Shown here in pieces: positions 47,941-57,753 of a stretch of 64,000 nucleotides of DNA. The notes below the pieces were generated by a model. The model did not search any database. It was not told where the DNA came from and saw only the letters and a program-made list of their open reading frames with translations. The DNA is from Tenrec ecaudatus. Taxonomy: Eukaryota; Chordata; Mammalia; Afrosoricida; Tenrecidae. Where the stretch lies: contig NC_134534.1 of the NCBI RefSeq assembly GCF_050624435.1, forward strand, positions 64,937,501 to 65,001,500, written 5' to 3'. Position numbers and translations under genes: made by a program. Numbering within the stretch: position 1 is the first letter of the stretch; every line of letters starts with the position of its first letter.

Positions 47941-48340
47941 ATAGTGGGTTATGCATTGGGCTGCTGACTGTAAGGTCAGCAGTTCAAATCCACCAACCAA
48001 TGCTCCTCAGAAGCAAGGTTAGACTGTCTACTCCTGTAAAGAGTTACAGTCTCAGCGGGGCGTGGTGGCGCGTGCCTGTAGTCCCAGCTATTCTGGAGGC
48101 TGAGGCTGGAGGAGCGCTGAGTCCAGGAGTTCTGGGCTGCAGTGTGCTATGCCGATCGGGTCTCCGCACTAAGTTCGACATCAATATGGTGACCTCCTAG
48201 GAGTGGGGGCCACCAGGTTGCCTAAGGAGGGGTGAACCGGCCCAGGTTGGAGTTACAGTCTCAGGAACTCACAGGGACAGCTCTATTCTGTCCAATATGG
48301 TTGCTATGAGCCAGACTTGACTGGATGGGCGTGAATTTGG
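47941..48340 (+). repeat. AfroSINE-type copy interrupted by a 7SL retrocopy
   Basis: Head gtgggttatgcattgggctgctgactgtaagg, cagttcaaatccacc and body actcctgtaaagagttacagtctcag are followed by the 7SL insert. The SINE then resumes at 48,265 as gaactcacagggacagc and ends ctatgagccagacttgactggatggg. Removing the insert and one target repeat leaves a continuous SINE. Confidence 0.9.
48055..48250 (+). pseudogene. RN7SL pseudogene: 3'-truncated, tailless 7SL RNA (SRP RNA) retrocopy
   Basis: 7SL is the ~300-nt RNA scaffold of the signal recognition particle. The 5' end is complete: gcggggcgtggtggcgcg, gcctgtagtcccagcta, then tgccgatcggg, aagttcgacatcaatatggtgacctcc, and gttgcctaaggaggggtgaaccggcccagg. 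It stops at about 195 nt, so the 3' third with the closing Alu-domain strand is missing, and no A-tail follows. A perfect 14-bp direct repeat, agttacagtctcag, flanks it (48,042-48,055 and 48,251-48,264). Few differences from the mammalian RNA suggest a moderately recent insertion. It lacks the native upstream promoter region and is unlikely to give functional RNA. Confidence 0.94.
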
Positions 48341-48429
48341 TTATATATATGTATTATAATTTTAATTCATGAGTCAGACTGTCTTGATAGTAATGACAAG
48401 AACTGGTCAGGGGACGTACTGTGTGAGTT

Positions 48430-48575
48430 GGGTACGGGTAGGACAGCTAATGGAAAGGTTGAAAGGTTGATGATTCAAACCTGCTGGTTGCACGGGGCTG
48501 TCTATTCCTGCAAAATCTGCAGCTTTGGAAACCCTATACAATGTGGCTATAAGTCAGAATCAATGAGATGGCAGT
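48430..48575 (+). repeat. AfroSINE-type copy, diverged
   Basis: ggttgatgattcaaacctgctgg B-box region, gcagctttggaaaccctat middle, and gtggctataagtcagaatcaatgagatggcag tail. Confidence 0.8.
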
Positions 48576-48699
48576 GAGTTTTTTTTATTGGGGACAGATT
48601 TAGAGACAGGATGAGAAGTTGGGCTTGGGGAAATTGACAGAGGGGAAAGAACACAAGTAAGTTCTAGAGGAAGCCAGTAGAGGTATTTAGTATCTATCA

Positions 48700-49315
48700 C
48701 GTGACTTACCCTAAGTGCCACCGTCTGTTTAAAGGGTATGTCTTCATGTATTGTGTTGTTCCCAGCATCATAAAGCATCTGCTTTTCTGAGTCAAAATGG
48801 CCACCACCAGTCTGTCTCAGCTCACAGGTGCCTAGAATGTCAATCTTTATGTGTCCCATTTCATTGTTGAGGAGTTCCAATTGTTTAGATTCATACTTTG
48901 CACAACGTAAGTTCCGGTCATGAGCAGATGTTTGCAGCTGTTTCTCCTTACCTTGAGTCGTGTCCCATCAGCAAACGAAGATCCCAAAGACTCTACTTCC
49001 ACAGGTTTTTCCTGACTCATCACCATGATCGAGTCCATTCTGAGAAATGAGTGGGCACATTTTGAATGCCCTCAGACCCGTGGTGCCCATCTCCCAGCAC
49101 TATCGCTGACAGGGTCCTGTTTCTAGTCATTCATTGTCATCAGTATCTGACAATGTTTGGAAGCTATGTATTAAAGTTTTCAGTGGGCCCCTCCTCTGAA
49201 GTGAGGAACCAAATCCTCTTCCTTGTCTGCTCCTAGTCTGGAAGCTCCAATGAAACTTCTTCACTTTGGGTAACACTGCTGGCACTTGAAATACCAGTGA
49301 CATAACTGAGCATTG
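48700..49315 (-). mobile_element. RTE LINE, endonuclease region, antisense
   Basis: The minus strand encodes, in part, an AP-endonuclease-like N-terminus (GHIKIDILGTCELRQTGGG near 48,810). ctttatgtgtcccatttcattg and cagctgtttctcctt match the RTE piece at 26,280-26,420. It has no reverse transcriptase. Confidence 0.75.
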
Positions 49316-49848
49316 TGTTAGTTTGGGTACTTTAGAGAAACAAATCCACAGAAACTCATGTATAAGAGAGAGTTTATATAAAGGTTAAGTGCACATCAAG
49401 AAAACATCCCAACCCAGTGCTAACCAAGCCCACAAGTCCAACATTAATCCATTAACCCATATGTCCAACACCAATCCACAAAGTCCTCTTCTATCTCACA
49501 AAACAGACGCAATGATGCCGACTGCAGGAGGAAAGCCGAGTCAGTGAGCGTGTAAGCATCTCAGCTCTGGCAGGGCTCTCCACACAGCTGCTCCAGCACC
49601 CAGGGCTGCATCGGAGTAGGTCCATGTGGCTTCTCCTTGGAGATGGATGTCTTGCAGGAAGTGAACTTTGCCAGCCAAAGCAGGGAACTGGCTAAGGCAG
49701 CTGCACCCTGGTCTGACCACCAGAAAGCAAGAGACCTGAAAACAAGAAAGGCAAAGCTCCCTGAGCCATTTATCCCTTCGCCCTTCAACTAACCCCACAT
49801 GTGTTTATCGGCCACGTTGGCACACTAAACTACCTCAGGCATCATAGC
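49316..49848 (-). repeat. Repeat family A copy 4, inverted
   Basis: Left end tgtgttagtttgggtactttagagaaacaaatcc is the reverse complement of the right ends of copies 1-3 (tttagagaaccctgtctaacaca type). The right end ttcaactaaccccacatgtgtttatcggccacgttgg matches their left ends. It is about 0.53 kb and lies between two RTE pieces. Confidence 0.65.
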
Positions 49849-49864
49849 AACACACAAGCCACCT

Positions 49865-50350
49865 CAGTAGGGCAATGCCATGGTATTTTCTGTGGCCTCA
49901 TATGCATATGAAAGGTAGACATTGAATAGGGAAGATGGACTGAAGAATCAGTGCCTTTGAATTGGGGTGCTGGAGAAGAATATTGAAGTACCATGGACTG
50001 CTAAAAGGACAATCCTATCTGTCTTGGAAGACCTATGGACAGAGTGCTCTTTAGAGGCGAGGATGGCGAAACTTTGTCTTCCATACTTTGGACATGTTGT
50101 CAGGAGAGGCCAGTCCTGGAGAAGGGCATCATGTTTGGGAAAGTGGAGGGCAGCAAAGCGAGGAAGGCCCTCAAGGAATTGGACTGGCAGTGGCTGCAAC
50201 GATGGGCTCAGCACAGGAACAACTGTGAAGATGACGCAGGTGAGGATGCCTAGTGGGATGGTGTAGATGAAGTAGGACCGGGCAGTTTTGTTCTGTGGTG
50301 CCTGAAGTCACTATGGGTAGGAGCCAACTCAATGACACCTAACGACATTT
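49865..50350 (+). mobile_element. RTE LINE 3' end, sense
   Basis: gccatggtattttctgtggcctcatatgcatatg, gaatattgaagtaccatggactgc, ggcgaaactttgtcttccatactttggacatg and cactatgggtaggagccaactc give the C-terminal ORF2 region and 3' tail. A ~95-codon open stretch remains near 49,967-50,266 but starts mid-domain. Confidence 0.85.
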
Positions 50351-50375
50351 ACGTATTACAATTTTAAAGTGCGTT

Positions 50376-50582
50376 ATTATCCCATTGAGTCGGCTTTAAA
50401 ATAAAACAATAAACAGACACCCTTGGTAACTAGCCACGGGATTCTGCCTTCTAGGACAGGGTCGAGCTACCAAGTAGGGTATCCAAGGCTGAAACTCTTG
50501 ATAGACTGCTTCATCTTTCTTGCCTTTGGGGGCCTTCTGAACAGCAGCGGAGCGTTTAAACCACTGAGGCACCAGGACTCAT
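50376..50582 (-). repeat. AfroSINE-type copy, antisense
   Basis: cccattgagtcggctttaa tail; ccaaggctgaaactcttgatagactgc body; cgtttaaaccactgaggcaccaggac head. Confidence 0.8.
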
Positions 50583-51039
50583 AGGTACATAGCGCGTACA
50601 TGATCATTTTTGTGGATTTGATGCCAGCATGCTTACATTCTCCCCAGTAGAAGGCTGGAGTGTTACTGGTTTTGGATAATGACTGGACTCACAGGCCTGG
50701 ACGACATAGGTCAGGCAGAGGCAGGAAGCCTGGGGAGCCATAAAGCAAAGGAATGTTTGTGAAAACACACGTTGTAGACACCTTTTATCATCACATTCAT
50801 TTTGGTGCCATTGACTAAGCGAAGTGCCCAGCTTCACTGGGTTGCCTGGATTTGGCCAAAAGTAAGTAACCCACATCAAAACCAGGACGCATCCAAAAGG
50901 CATTCGAATTTTTTGGCACTCACGTCTCAAAAAAGAAAAAAAAAATCTAGATCTAGGACACTGCTTTAAGATGGACCTCATTTTTGGTTCCAAGGGTGGT
51001 TTTTTTTTTGGTATTTTTTTAGGCGACCAAATATGATTT
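50583..51039. other. Upstream flank of the CpG island
   Basis: No repeat identified. T-runs and A-runs at 50,933-50,945 and 51,000-51,020 directly precede the sharp rise in GC. Confidence 0.4.
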
Positions 51040-51544
51040 TTGTTGTTGTTGTTGAGGCGGATGTTTGGCCATTTCGGAGGGCGGGTGATCCCGGATCCTG
51101 GTGTTCCCGGCCGAGACAGTTTAACTATCCCCTCCTCCCCTCACCCCGCCCCCAGTCTGGAAAGGTGCAGGAGCCACTACCAGTGCGGCGCACAGCGGCG
51201 GCAGGAGCCGGCGCGGGATGGTCGCGCGTCCTCAGCAGGGCCGAGGCGGGCAGCCCGAGAGCCAGGCCCAGGTACCGGCCGACCAGCGGGGCAGAGGAGC
51301 GGAGGGGCGGCTCGGCGGGGGAGGAAGTTGCCCAGTGCAGGTGTGGAAGGAGCGGCTCCAGGCCAACGCTTTGCAGCCGAGGGGGCGGGGAGCCGCGCCG
51401 GGGACCTGCAGGCTGGGACGGGGCGGGCTGCCCAGGCTCTCACGCTCGCTGTCCCGCAGACCCCCAGGGCCGGCCCTCTCCCCTGCGCCCACCCAGCCCA
51501 GGTCGGCCCCGCAGCGCCCGCGGCTGCTGCGGGGGGCCGGGCGG

Positions 51545-51559
51545 CCGCCAGGGGGCGGG
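51545..51559 (+). promoter_or_regulatory. CTCF-like site in the promoter
   Basis: CCGCCAGGGGGCGGG fits the core of the CTCF recognition sequence with one common variant base. Location just upstream of the probable start sites fits promoter-bound CTCF, but Sp-family factors could also use this sequence. Confidence 0.5.
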
Positions 51560-51799
51560 CGCGGCGCCGGGAACAATGGCTGCGCTCCGCCGCGGGCGCG
51601 CGGGAGGCTGAATGGCGGCAGGGCCCGGCCGGGCGCGCGGCGCAAGCTCGCGGAGGGCAGGCTGGGAGCGGGAGCGCGCGCGGGCCCGGCGGACTGGGGC
51701 GCGGGCGCGACTGCGCAGGCGGGGGCGCGCGTCGCGGGCCTGGGAGGGCGCGGCGGGAGCGGAGCGGAGGGGAGCAGAGGGGAGGGGAGGCGGGGGCGG

Positions 51800-51904
51800 G
51801 GAGCCCGAGTGGTGGAAGCCGGCGGCGGCGGCGGCCGAGCGGGGTCAGTTCTCTGTAGTGTTCGCCAATGTTGGAGCCATCTGCAAAGTGTCCCCGGCAA
51901 GAAG
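51800..51904 (+). other. Putative first exon, end set by a splice donor
   Basis: The sequence ccccggcaagaag|gtaaat at 51,892-51,910 gives a good donor (AAG|GTAAAT) at the edge of the densest CpG part. The text before it (ctctgtagtgttcgccaatgttgg) is less GC-rich and less CpG-rich than its surroundings, as expected for constrained exon. An ATG at 51,868 opens 12 codons (MLEPSAKCPRQE) plus one base to the donor, but its context is weak (C at -3, T at +4). It may start the protein in phase 1 or be 5'UTR. The left edge of the exon is unknown, and I do not recognise the gene. Confidence 0.5.
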
Positions 51905-52560
51905 GTAAATGCCCTCGTTGGGGGCGTCCGGAAGGGCCCGACTTCCGCTCCGCTGGCGGAGGAGGCGCAGGGCGCTGAGGAGCCTGCAGGTTCGCGGCGC
52001 GCGGCGAACCCCCGGGAAGAGCGGCCCCGACGCGGCCTCCTCTGCCCCGCGCCTCCCCTCCCTCCCGGGGCTCTCTCCGGGCGGGAGGGGCTCGGGGAGG
52101 TGGGTGCCGGCTGGGGAGGTCGGGATGGGGCTTCTAGAAGGAGGTGTATGAATTGGGGGGGGCGTGTGTGGAGGGGGTGGGACGACACAGGTGTCCTGAG
52201 GGGAGGAGCCGGGAGGAAGGCGCGGAGGCCGGCCCTGTGGGGGTCCAGGAGAGGCTGCCCCTGGGAGCCGGGCGCAGGGAGGTGGGGGTCTTGGGGGCCC
52301 GAGGGAACGGCCGGGAAAGGGGGCGGCCAGCGGGCCGTGGGGTGGCTGAGGGCGCTAGGGGCCGGGCAGAGGGTCCCTGTGGCGGGGGAGATGGAGGAGG
52401 CCCTGGGAGGGTCTGCGGGGAATGGGCCTGGGGCGCCGGAGTGGCATTGGTGGGGCGGGGGCTCGCCGGGGTGGGGGGTGGGGTGGGAGGCTATTCCTGT
52501 AGAATGGGCAAGTGGCGAAGACGTAACTCGCCGAAACGGGGAAGGTAGGTGGGGCCGCTG

Positions 52561-53304
52561 GAACGGAATATATCCTATGACAGGCAAGTTTTTTGTGGCT
52601 CCTAAGAACTACTACCGTGGTGGCTCGGCTTAAAGGGGTAGTTGGCAGTTAGTGACCTTGCCGGGGTGAAGGGAGTTGGGCAGAGAGACAAAGATCTGTT
52701 ACAGAATCCACTGTGTGAGGGGAGGGACTCCTCTACTGGGACTGCGATTGGGGGGCTGGGGGGTGGTGCGGTAGATGGGGGGCGTTGTTCTGCGGAGTCA
52801 ACTGAGGAGATGCCGAGCTGAGAGGGCTTTTCTTTTGGCAGTATAAGAAGGGGTGGGGGATAATGGTCTTGGGATCCCAGATGTGCCAGGAAATATGTGT
52901 GGAATTTTGCATTTGCAAACAAAATTATTTGGAAAGGTACCATGTTTGTCGTGATGGTTCTACTATAACCCCCTCCTTTCATCGCAGGGTAACAATCCAT
53001 CCAGCAAAGGTAGACACGAAGGATTTTGAGGTGGGTGCATCTGGCAGAGAGATTGAGAGAGAAAACGCTTTTTAAAAGCATCTCACTGTTAATGGAAAAG
53101 CTATGCAACTTACGGCTTGATTTCACGACGTGGTGAACCTTAGCCCTGGTGATGCAGCCTTATGTTTTAGGAAAGCCGTGTGAACACCTGAAATCAAAAT
53201 TGTGATAAGCAGGCAGCATAATAGTAACCTTGTAGAAAAGATTGAAATATTTCTCTTGGAGGAGAGGTCTCCATTCTTGCTTTCTCTGACAATTCAGATA
53301 CTGC
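52561..53304. other. Probable start of intron 1; no gene recognised
   Basis: GC falls to background. The 174-codon minus frame at 52,602-53,126 has no motif. Confidence 0.45.
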
Positions 53305-53395
53305 GGTGAATTTCAGAAACTCACAGGGGCAGTTCTACCCTGTCCTAGAGGGTCTCTCTGAATCGGCGTCCACTGGTAGACAGTGAGTAAAGAGT
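53305..53395 (+). repeat. AfroSINE 3' half
   Basis: cagaaactcacaggggcagttctaccctgtcc then gagggtctctctgaatcggcgtccactgg. No head is visible. Confidence 0.75.
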
Positions 53396-54102
53396 AAGTT
53401 GTGATTTGAGTGGAGAGACTTTGTTTAATAACTGTCAGAAAGGAGACTACTTTGGCATCTCCGTTGTTTTGTCCCATGGCAAGTTTTCATTGTTCAGTTT
53501 ATATTTCATTGGAAACCAGTGATCACATGTCCCTTGAATTGTACATATGCATGAACTTGTGGAGCAGTTGAACTGTGTTGATGTGTGCTTTTCCCTCCCC
53601 CCTCTCTTTTTCTGGTCTGGTTTCAACTCAAATCACCCCGATTACCTTTCATTGCATTGTGGTGTAATTTGAAATTTACTTCTAAGTGATCGTTAGTTGG
53701 GAAGCGGTGGTGCATATTTCCTCCCCAAATCACTACGTTTCCCCATGAAAACCAGTTTTTGGATTTGTAAAAATGTTGCTGTATCATCCACATTTGTTTT
53801 GTTAACTTCAAATCTAATGCCATGCGATTAAAAACATTAATTGATTATTTGGAAATACTTTCAAGCTTACAAAAAAGGTGCAAGGATAATAGTGATACAA
53901 GGCGCACCTTTTTAACCCTAGACAGATTCACTAGTTACTCTCTAGCCCGTTTGTTTATAACTCGCTCACCCGTGTCACACACAGTACCTGTAGGTTTTTT
54001 CCAGTTTGGAAAATCATGTACATTTTATCGTTTAAAAAAGCTTACTTACCTGGAATGCAGTTCTCGGTTAGAGTGCCTGAGTCTGCTGATCAGCAAAGAA
54101 TA
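53396..54102. other. No gene recognised
   Basis: Unassigned intron-like sequence. Confidence 0.4.
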
Positions 54103-54315
54103 ACCCAAAACAAACCCAAACCAAAAACCCAAACCAAAAACCCAAACCCATTACCATTGCCTTGAATCCGACTCGTAGAGACCATATATAAGCTTCCGAG
54201 GAGTAGCACATTATGGGAGCATACAGCCTCATCTTTGATCTTGGAGTGACTGCTAGGCTTGAACTGCTAATTTGTGATTTGTGATCCAAGGCTTACCACA
54301 TCACCAGTGTCCCTC
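54103..54315 (-). repeat. AfroSINE-type copy, antisense, with expanded tail
   Basis: A tail of ccaaaaacccaaa units (54,103-54,150) precedes the inverted SINE body: ccattgccttgaatccgactcgtagagacc, then cttgaactgctaatttgtg, and accacatcaccagtgtccc head. Confidence 0.85.
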
Positions 54316-54367
54316 CTTCAGTAAATAAGAGTATCCAAACTATCCAAAAAGGGTAAACTGGCTTTTT

Positions 54368-55838
54368 ATTTTTAAAAATAATTTTATTGGGGGCTTATAC
54401 AACCCTTACCACAATCCATCCATCATCCATTCATCCGTCCATCGTGTCAAGCACATTTGTTGTCATTATTGTTCTCTAAACATTTTCTTTTTACTTGAGC
54501 CTTTAGTATCAGCTCCTCATTTCCCCCCTCCCTCGTGAACCCTTGATAATTTATAAATTATTATTATTTTGTCATGTCTTACACTGTTGATGTCTCCCTT
54601 CACCCTCTTTTTTGTTTATCCCCCCCACTTTTTTGTTGTCTGTATGTAGATCATTGTGATCGGTTTCCCCTTTCTCCCCCACCTTCCCCTTACCTCCTGG
54701 TATCGCAACTCTCATTATTGGTCTTGAGGGGTTTATCTGTCCTGGATTCCCGGCTCTGAGCTGTACCAGTGTACATGCTCTGGTCTAGCCAGATTTGTAA
54801 GGTAGAATTGGGATCATGATAGTGGAAGAGGAAACATTAAAGAATTAAAGGAAAGTTGTATGTTTCACTGATGCTATACTGCACTCTGACTTATTTGTCT
54901 CCTCCCTGTGACCCTTCTGTTAGGGGATGTCCAGTTGCCTACAGATGGGCTTTGTGTCTCCACTCTGTACTCCCCCTCATTCACAATGATATGATGTTTT
55001 GTTCTTTGATGCCTGATACCTGATCCTATTAATACCTTGTGATCACACAGGCTGGTGTGCTTCTTCCATGTGGGCTTTGTTGTTTCTCAGCTACATGACC
55101 ACTTATTTATCTTTAAATCTTTAATATCTTTTGATAGCCAGAGCATCATCAGCTTTTTTCACTACATTTGCTATGTACCCGCTTTGTCTTCAGTGATCAT
55201 GTCGTGAAGGTGAGCATCATGGAATGCCAGGTTAACAGAACAAAGTGTTCTTGCATTGAGGGAGAACTTGAGTAGAAGCCCAATGTCCATCTGTTACCTT
55301 AATATTAAACCTATAAATATATGCTCATAGATCTATTTCCCCATCATATATAAGTATATTTACATGTGTACATGACTGTAATTAGACCTCTATAAATACC
55401 CTTTGCCTCCTAGTTCCTTCCTCTTATTTCCTTTTACTTTCCTCTTGTCCCACTATCATGTTCAGCCTTCATTTGTTCATTAATTCCTCTCGGTTACATT
55501 GCCCTTGATCAAGCCCTACCAGGCCTCCTACAACTTCCTCGCCATTGATTTTGGATCACTTGTTCCCTTGTCCCCCCTGAACTGTTGGCCCCTTGTGTCT
55601 CTTCCAGATTGTTTATCCCGCCTATCTTATCTAGATAGACCTGCAGAGACAGTAATATGCACAAAAAACAAGACAGAGCAAAACAAAGCAATAAAAGAAA
55701 CAAAACCACAAAACAACAACAACAAAAAATGACCAAAAAAGAAAAGGCTGTAAATAATTCAAGGTCTGTTTGTTGACTTTAGGAATGTTTTCTGTTCGAG
55801 TCTCATGGGGTGTCATGTCCTGGTCACAAAGTCATTTT
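54368..55838 (-). mobile_element. L1 3'UTR, long antisense copy (left part)
   Basis: From the poly(T) side (taattttattgggggcttatac) through the middle and the ataaatatatgctcatagatc segment to ccaaaaaacaagacagagc-type sequence and gtgtcatgtcctggtcac. A smaller L1 interrupts it at 55,839, and it resumes at 56,005. At ~1.5 kb this is the longest 3'UTR copy. Confidence 0.9.
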
Positions 55839-55992
55839 AAAAAAAATCATTTTATTGGGGCTCATACAACTCTTATCACAATCCACACATACATCAATTG
55901 TGTAAAGCACACTTATACATTCATTGCCCCCATCATTCTCAAAATTCACTTTCTGCTTGGGCTCCTGGAATCAGCTCCTCATTTTTCTTTGC
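55839..55992 (-). mobile_element. Small antisense L1 nested in an L1
   Basis: Only the last ~150 bp of the young L1 (aaaaaatcattttattggggctcatac... to cctcatttttctttgc). Target repeat caaagtcatttt at 55,827-55,838 and 55,993-56,004. Confidence 0.93.
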
Positions 55993-56004
55993 CAAAGTCA
56001 TTTT

Positions 56005-56045
56005 TTTTGTATTCCCTAGGGACTTTTTTGGAACTGATTTTTAAA
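56005..56045 (-). mobile_element. L1 3'UTR, long antisense copy (right part)
   Basis: ttttgtattccctagggacttttttggaac continues the outer L1 beyond the nested one. The exact right border is uncertain, up to about 56,110. Confidence 0.7.
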
Positions 56046-56112
56046 TGTGTAAACCCTATACCCAAAGGTTTTCTTTGCATTGGACCATGTTTGGGAGGAT
56101 CTAGTTGATTAA

Positions 56113-56312
56113 AGCGGAGCTCTGGTGATAGTTACGCATTGGGCTGCTCACCAAAAGGTTAGCAGTTGAAAACCACCGGCCCCTCCAAAGGAGAAAGATG
56201 GGGGGCCCTACTCCATTAAAGAGTTACAGTTTTGGAAAACTCACTGGGCAGTTCTCCCTTGACCCATAAGGTTGCTATGGGCCAGAGTAGACTCACTGGC
56301 AGTGAACGAGTT
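56113..56312 (+). repeat. AfroSINE-type copy, nearly complete
   Basis: gctctggtgatagttacgcattgggctgctcacc head, aaagagttacagttttgg middle, and aaggttgctatgggccagagtagactcactggcagtg tail. Confidence 0.9.
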
Positions 56313-56539
56313 GACTAAAATATTGGGGTCCCCCCACCACCTTATTTCTCTTCACTCTTGCTATCCTGTACACTTTGAGTGCTGGATAGTTGATCCTTTA
56401 TGTTTATAAGTTATAGAGGAAAAAATATTAAGAGGTTGTAAAATTAAGTGCTGTGTTAATATTAGACTACATAGTTTGAGGCACAGACGGTTTGATCACA
56501 TCATATAGAGGTATATTTCTACCTCTCTTTTTCTATACT
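56313..56539. other. No gene recognised
   Basis: Spacer between two SINEs in the same orientation. Confidence 0.4.
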
Positions 56540-56712
56540 ACCCTGGTGCTGTTGTGGTTACGAATTAGGCTGCTAACCAGAGGCCAGCTCTTCTGCAGGA
56601 TAAGAAACTCTACTCCATGAAGAGTTGCAGTCTTGGAAGCTCACAGCAGCAGTTCTACGCTGACCTAGAGTGTTGCTGTGAGTTGGAATCGGCTTGATGT
56701 CAGTCAGGTATC
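56540..56712 (+). repeat. AfroSINE-type copy
   Basis: accctggtgctgttgtggttacgaattaggctgctaacc head; gagtgttgctgtgagttggaatcggcttgatgtcag tail. Confidence 0.88.
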
Positions 56713-56739
56713 ATTGATCTTTTTCTTGGGCTGCTACAA

Positions 56740-57741
56740 TTATTTTTCCCCCCAATAGTGTCACTGATGTAAACTCCACATATTTTACACTTCCATAGTT
56801 AAGTCACTTTTAAAAAATAGTTGTATATCCATCAGTTCTAGTGTACCCGCCCCCTTCCCGTGTTCATTATTTGCTCCCCAGGTCCCCTCACTCTTACTCC
56901 CCCCATGCCTGATAAACTATTATATCAGTTCTTGTGTCTATGCATCTACTCCTTCTGTCCTTCATAGCAGAAATAATAAAAAACAAAAATGAAACAAAAG
57001 ATAAAAGAAAAAAAGAAAAGGCCACTAGCAATATTACAATAATACAGAGGGAAAAGTTCTCTTGTGGAGCAAGCAAGAGATATTTAACCCTAGAGCAAAT
57101 TCAGGATGGATCAAGAGGGAGGACAACTGATCAGGTATCGTATTATGCCCTGGTTCCATCCACCATAATCTTATGTATAATAATCTCTGTGGTTGTAAGG
57201 CTGTTTGCCAAAGGCTTACTCTACATAGGTACTCTCTAGATAGATTTTGGCCTCCCACTGCCCTCTCTAGCCTTCCTCAAATTAGGTATTCACAATTAAA
57301 GCTCTTATACCTTTCCCTCTGTCGTATTTGGATTTTGTTATTTGTCATCTTCGGATCACATAGGCTGGTGTGCTTTCATGTGAACTTAACTGATGCTTTA
57401 CTTAGATGGCTGCTTGTTTGAAGACAGGCCTTTAAGACCCCTGACACTCTACCAGTTGATAGCTGGGCACCATCTGCTTTCTTCGCCACACGTTGCTGTA
57501 TCACCCTTATCTCCAGTGATCGCTTCATGAAGGTGCGTGTTCAGCAGGACCATGTCATGAGAATGAACTGTTCTTGGATTGGGGCTGGAATTAAGTAGGA
57601 ACCTACAATCCATCTGCTTGTCCATGGGTTATGTAGGACTGTGGTTTACTTTAGTGGTCTTATTCTCATTTTATGACAACATTATCAGTCATCCCCCTGG
57701 GGTATAAGGTGATTCCATTGATTAACATCAATAATTAATGA
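56740..57741 (-). mobile_element. Older L1 3'UTR, antisense (left part)
   Basis: Starts with ttatttttccccccaatagtgtc and ttccatagttaagtcactttt, matching reversed 17,690-17,760. It later contains cacataggctggtgtgctttcatg and gcctttaagacccctgacactc, recognisably related to the young L1 but distinct, so an older subfamily. It is interrupted by a young L1. Confidence 0.7.
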
Positions 57742-57753
57742 CATAGAATTTAA

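Larger units (their letters stand above)
51040..52560 (+). promoter_or_regulatory. CpG island promoter
   Basis: GC content and CpG density jump abruptly at about 51,050 and peak between 51,200 and 52,100, then fade by about 52,560. It contains many GC boxes (gggcggg), a YY1-like AATGGCGGC at 51,611-51,619 and an NRF1-like tgcgcaggc at 51,712-51,720. There is no TATA box, as usual for broad CpG-island starts. Transcription should begin roughly between 51,550 and 51,840, on the + strand given the splice donor at 51,905; divergent transcription is possible. Long open frames on both strands here are a by-product of GC-rich sequence. Confidence 0.85.

Noticed and set aside
48700-50350. Third twin-primed RTE
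   Set aside because: The antisense part is the endonuclease region and the sense part is the C-terminal end, almost 2 kb apart in the element, and repeat family A lies between. Two separate fragments are more likely.
51218-52633. Very long open frames on both strands (471 and 451 codons) in the CpG island
   Set aside because: They overlap each other in opposite directions, are extremely rich in Gly, Arg, Ala and Pro, and run through the splice donor. GC-rich DNA has few stop codons, so the length means little.
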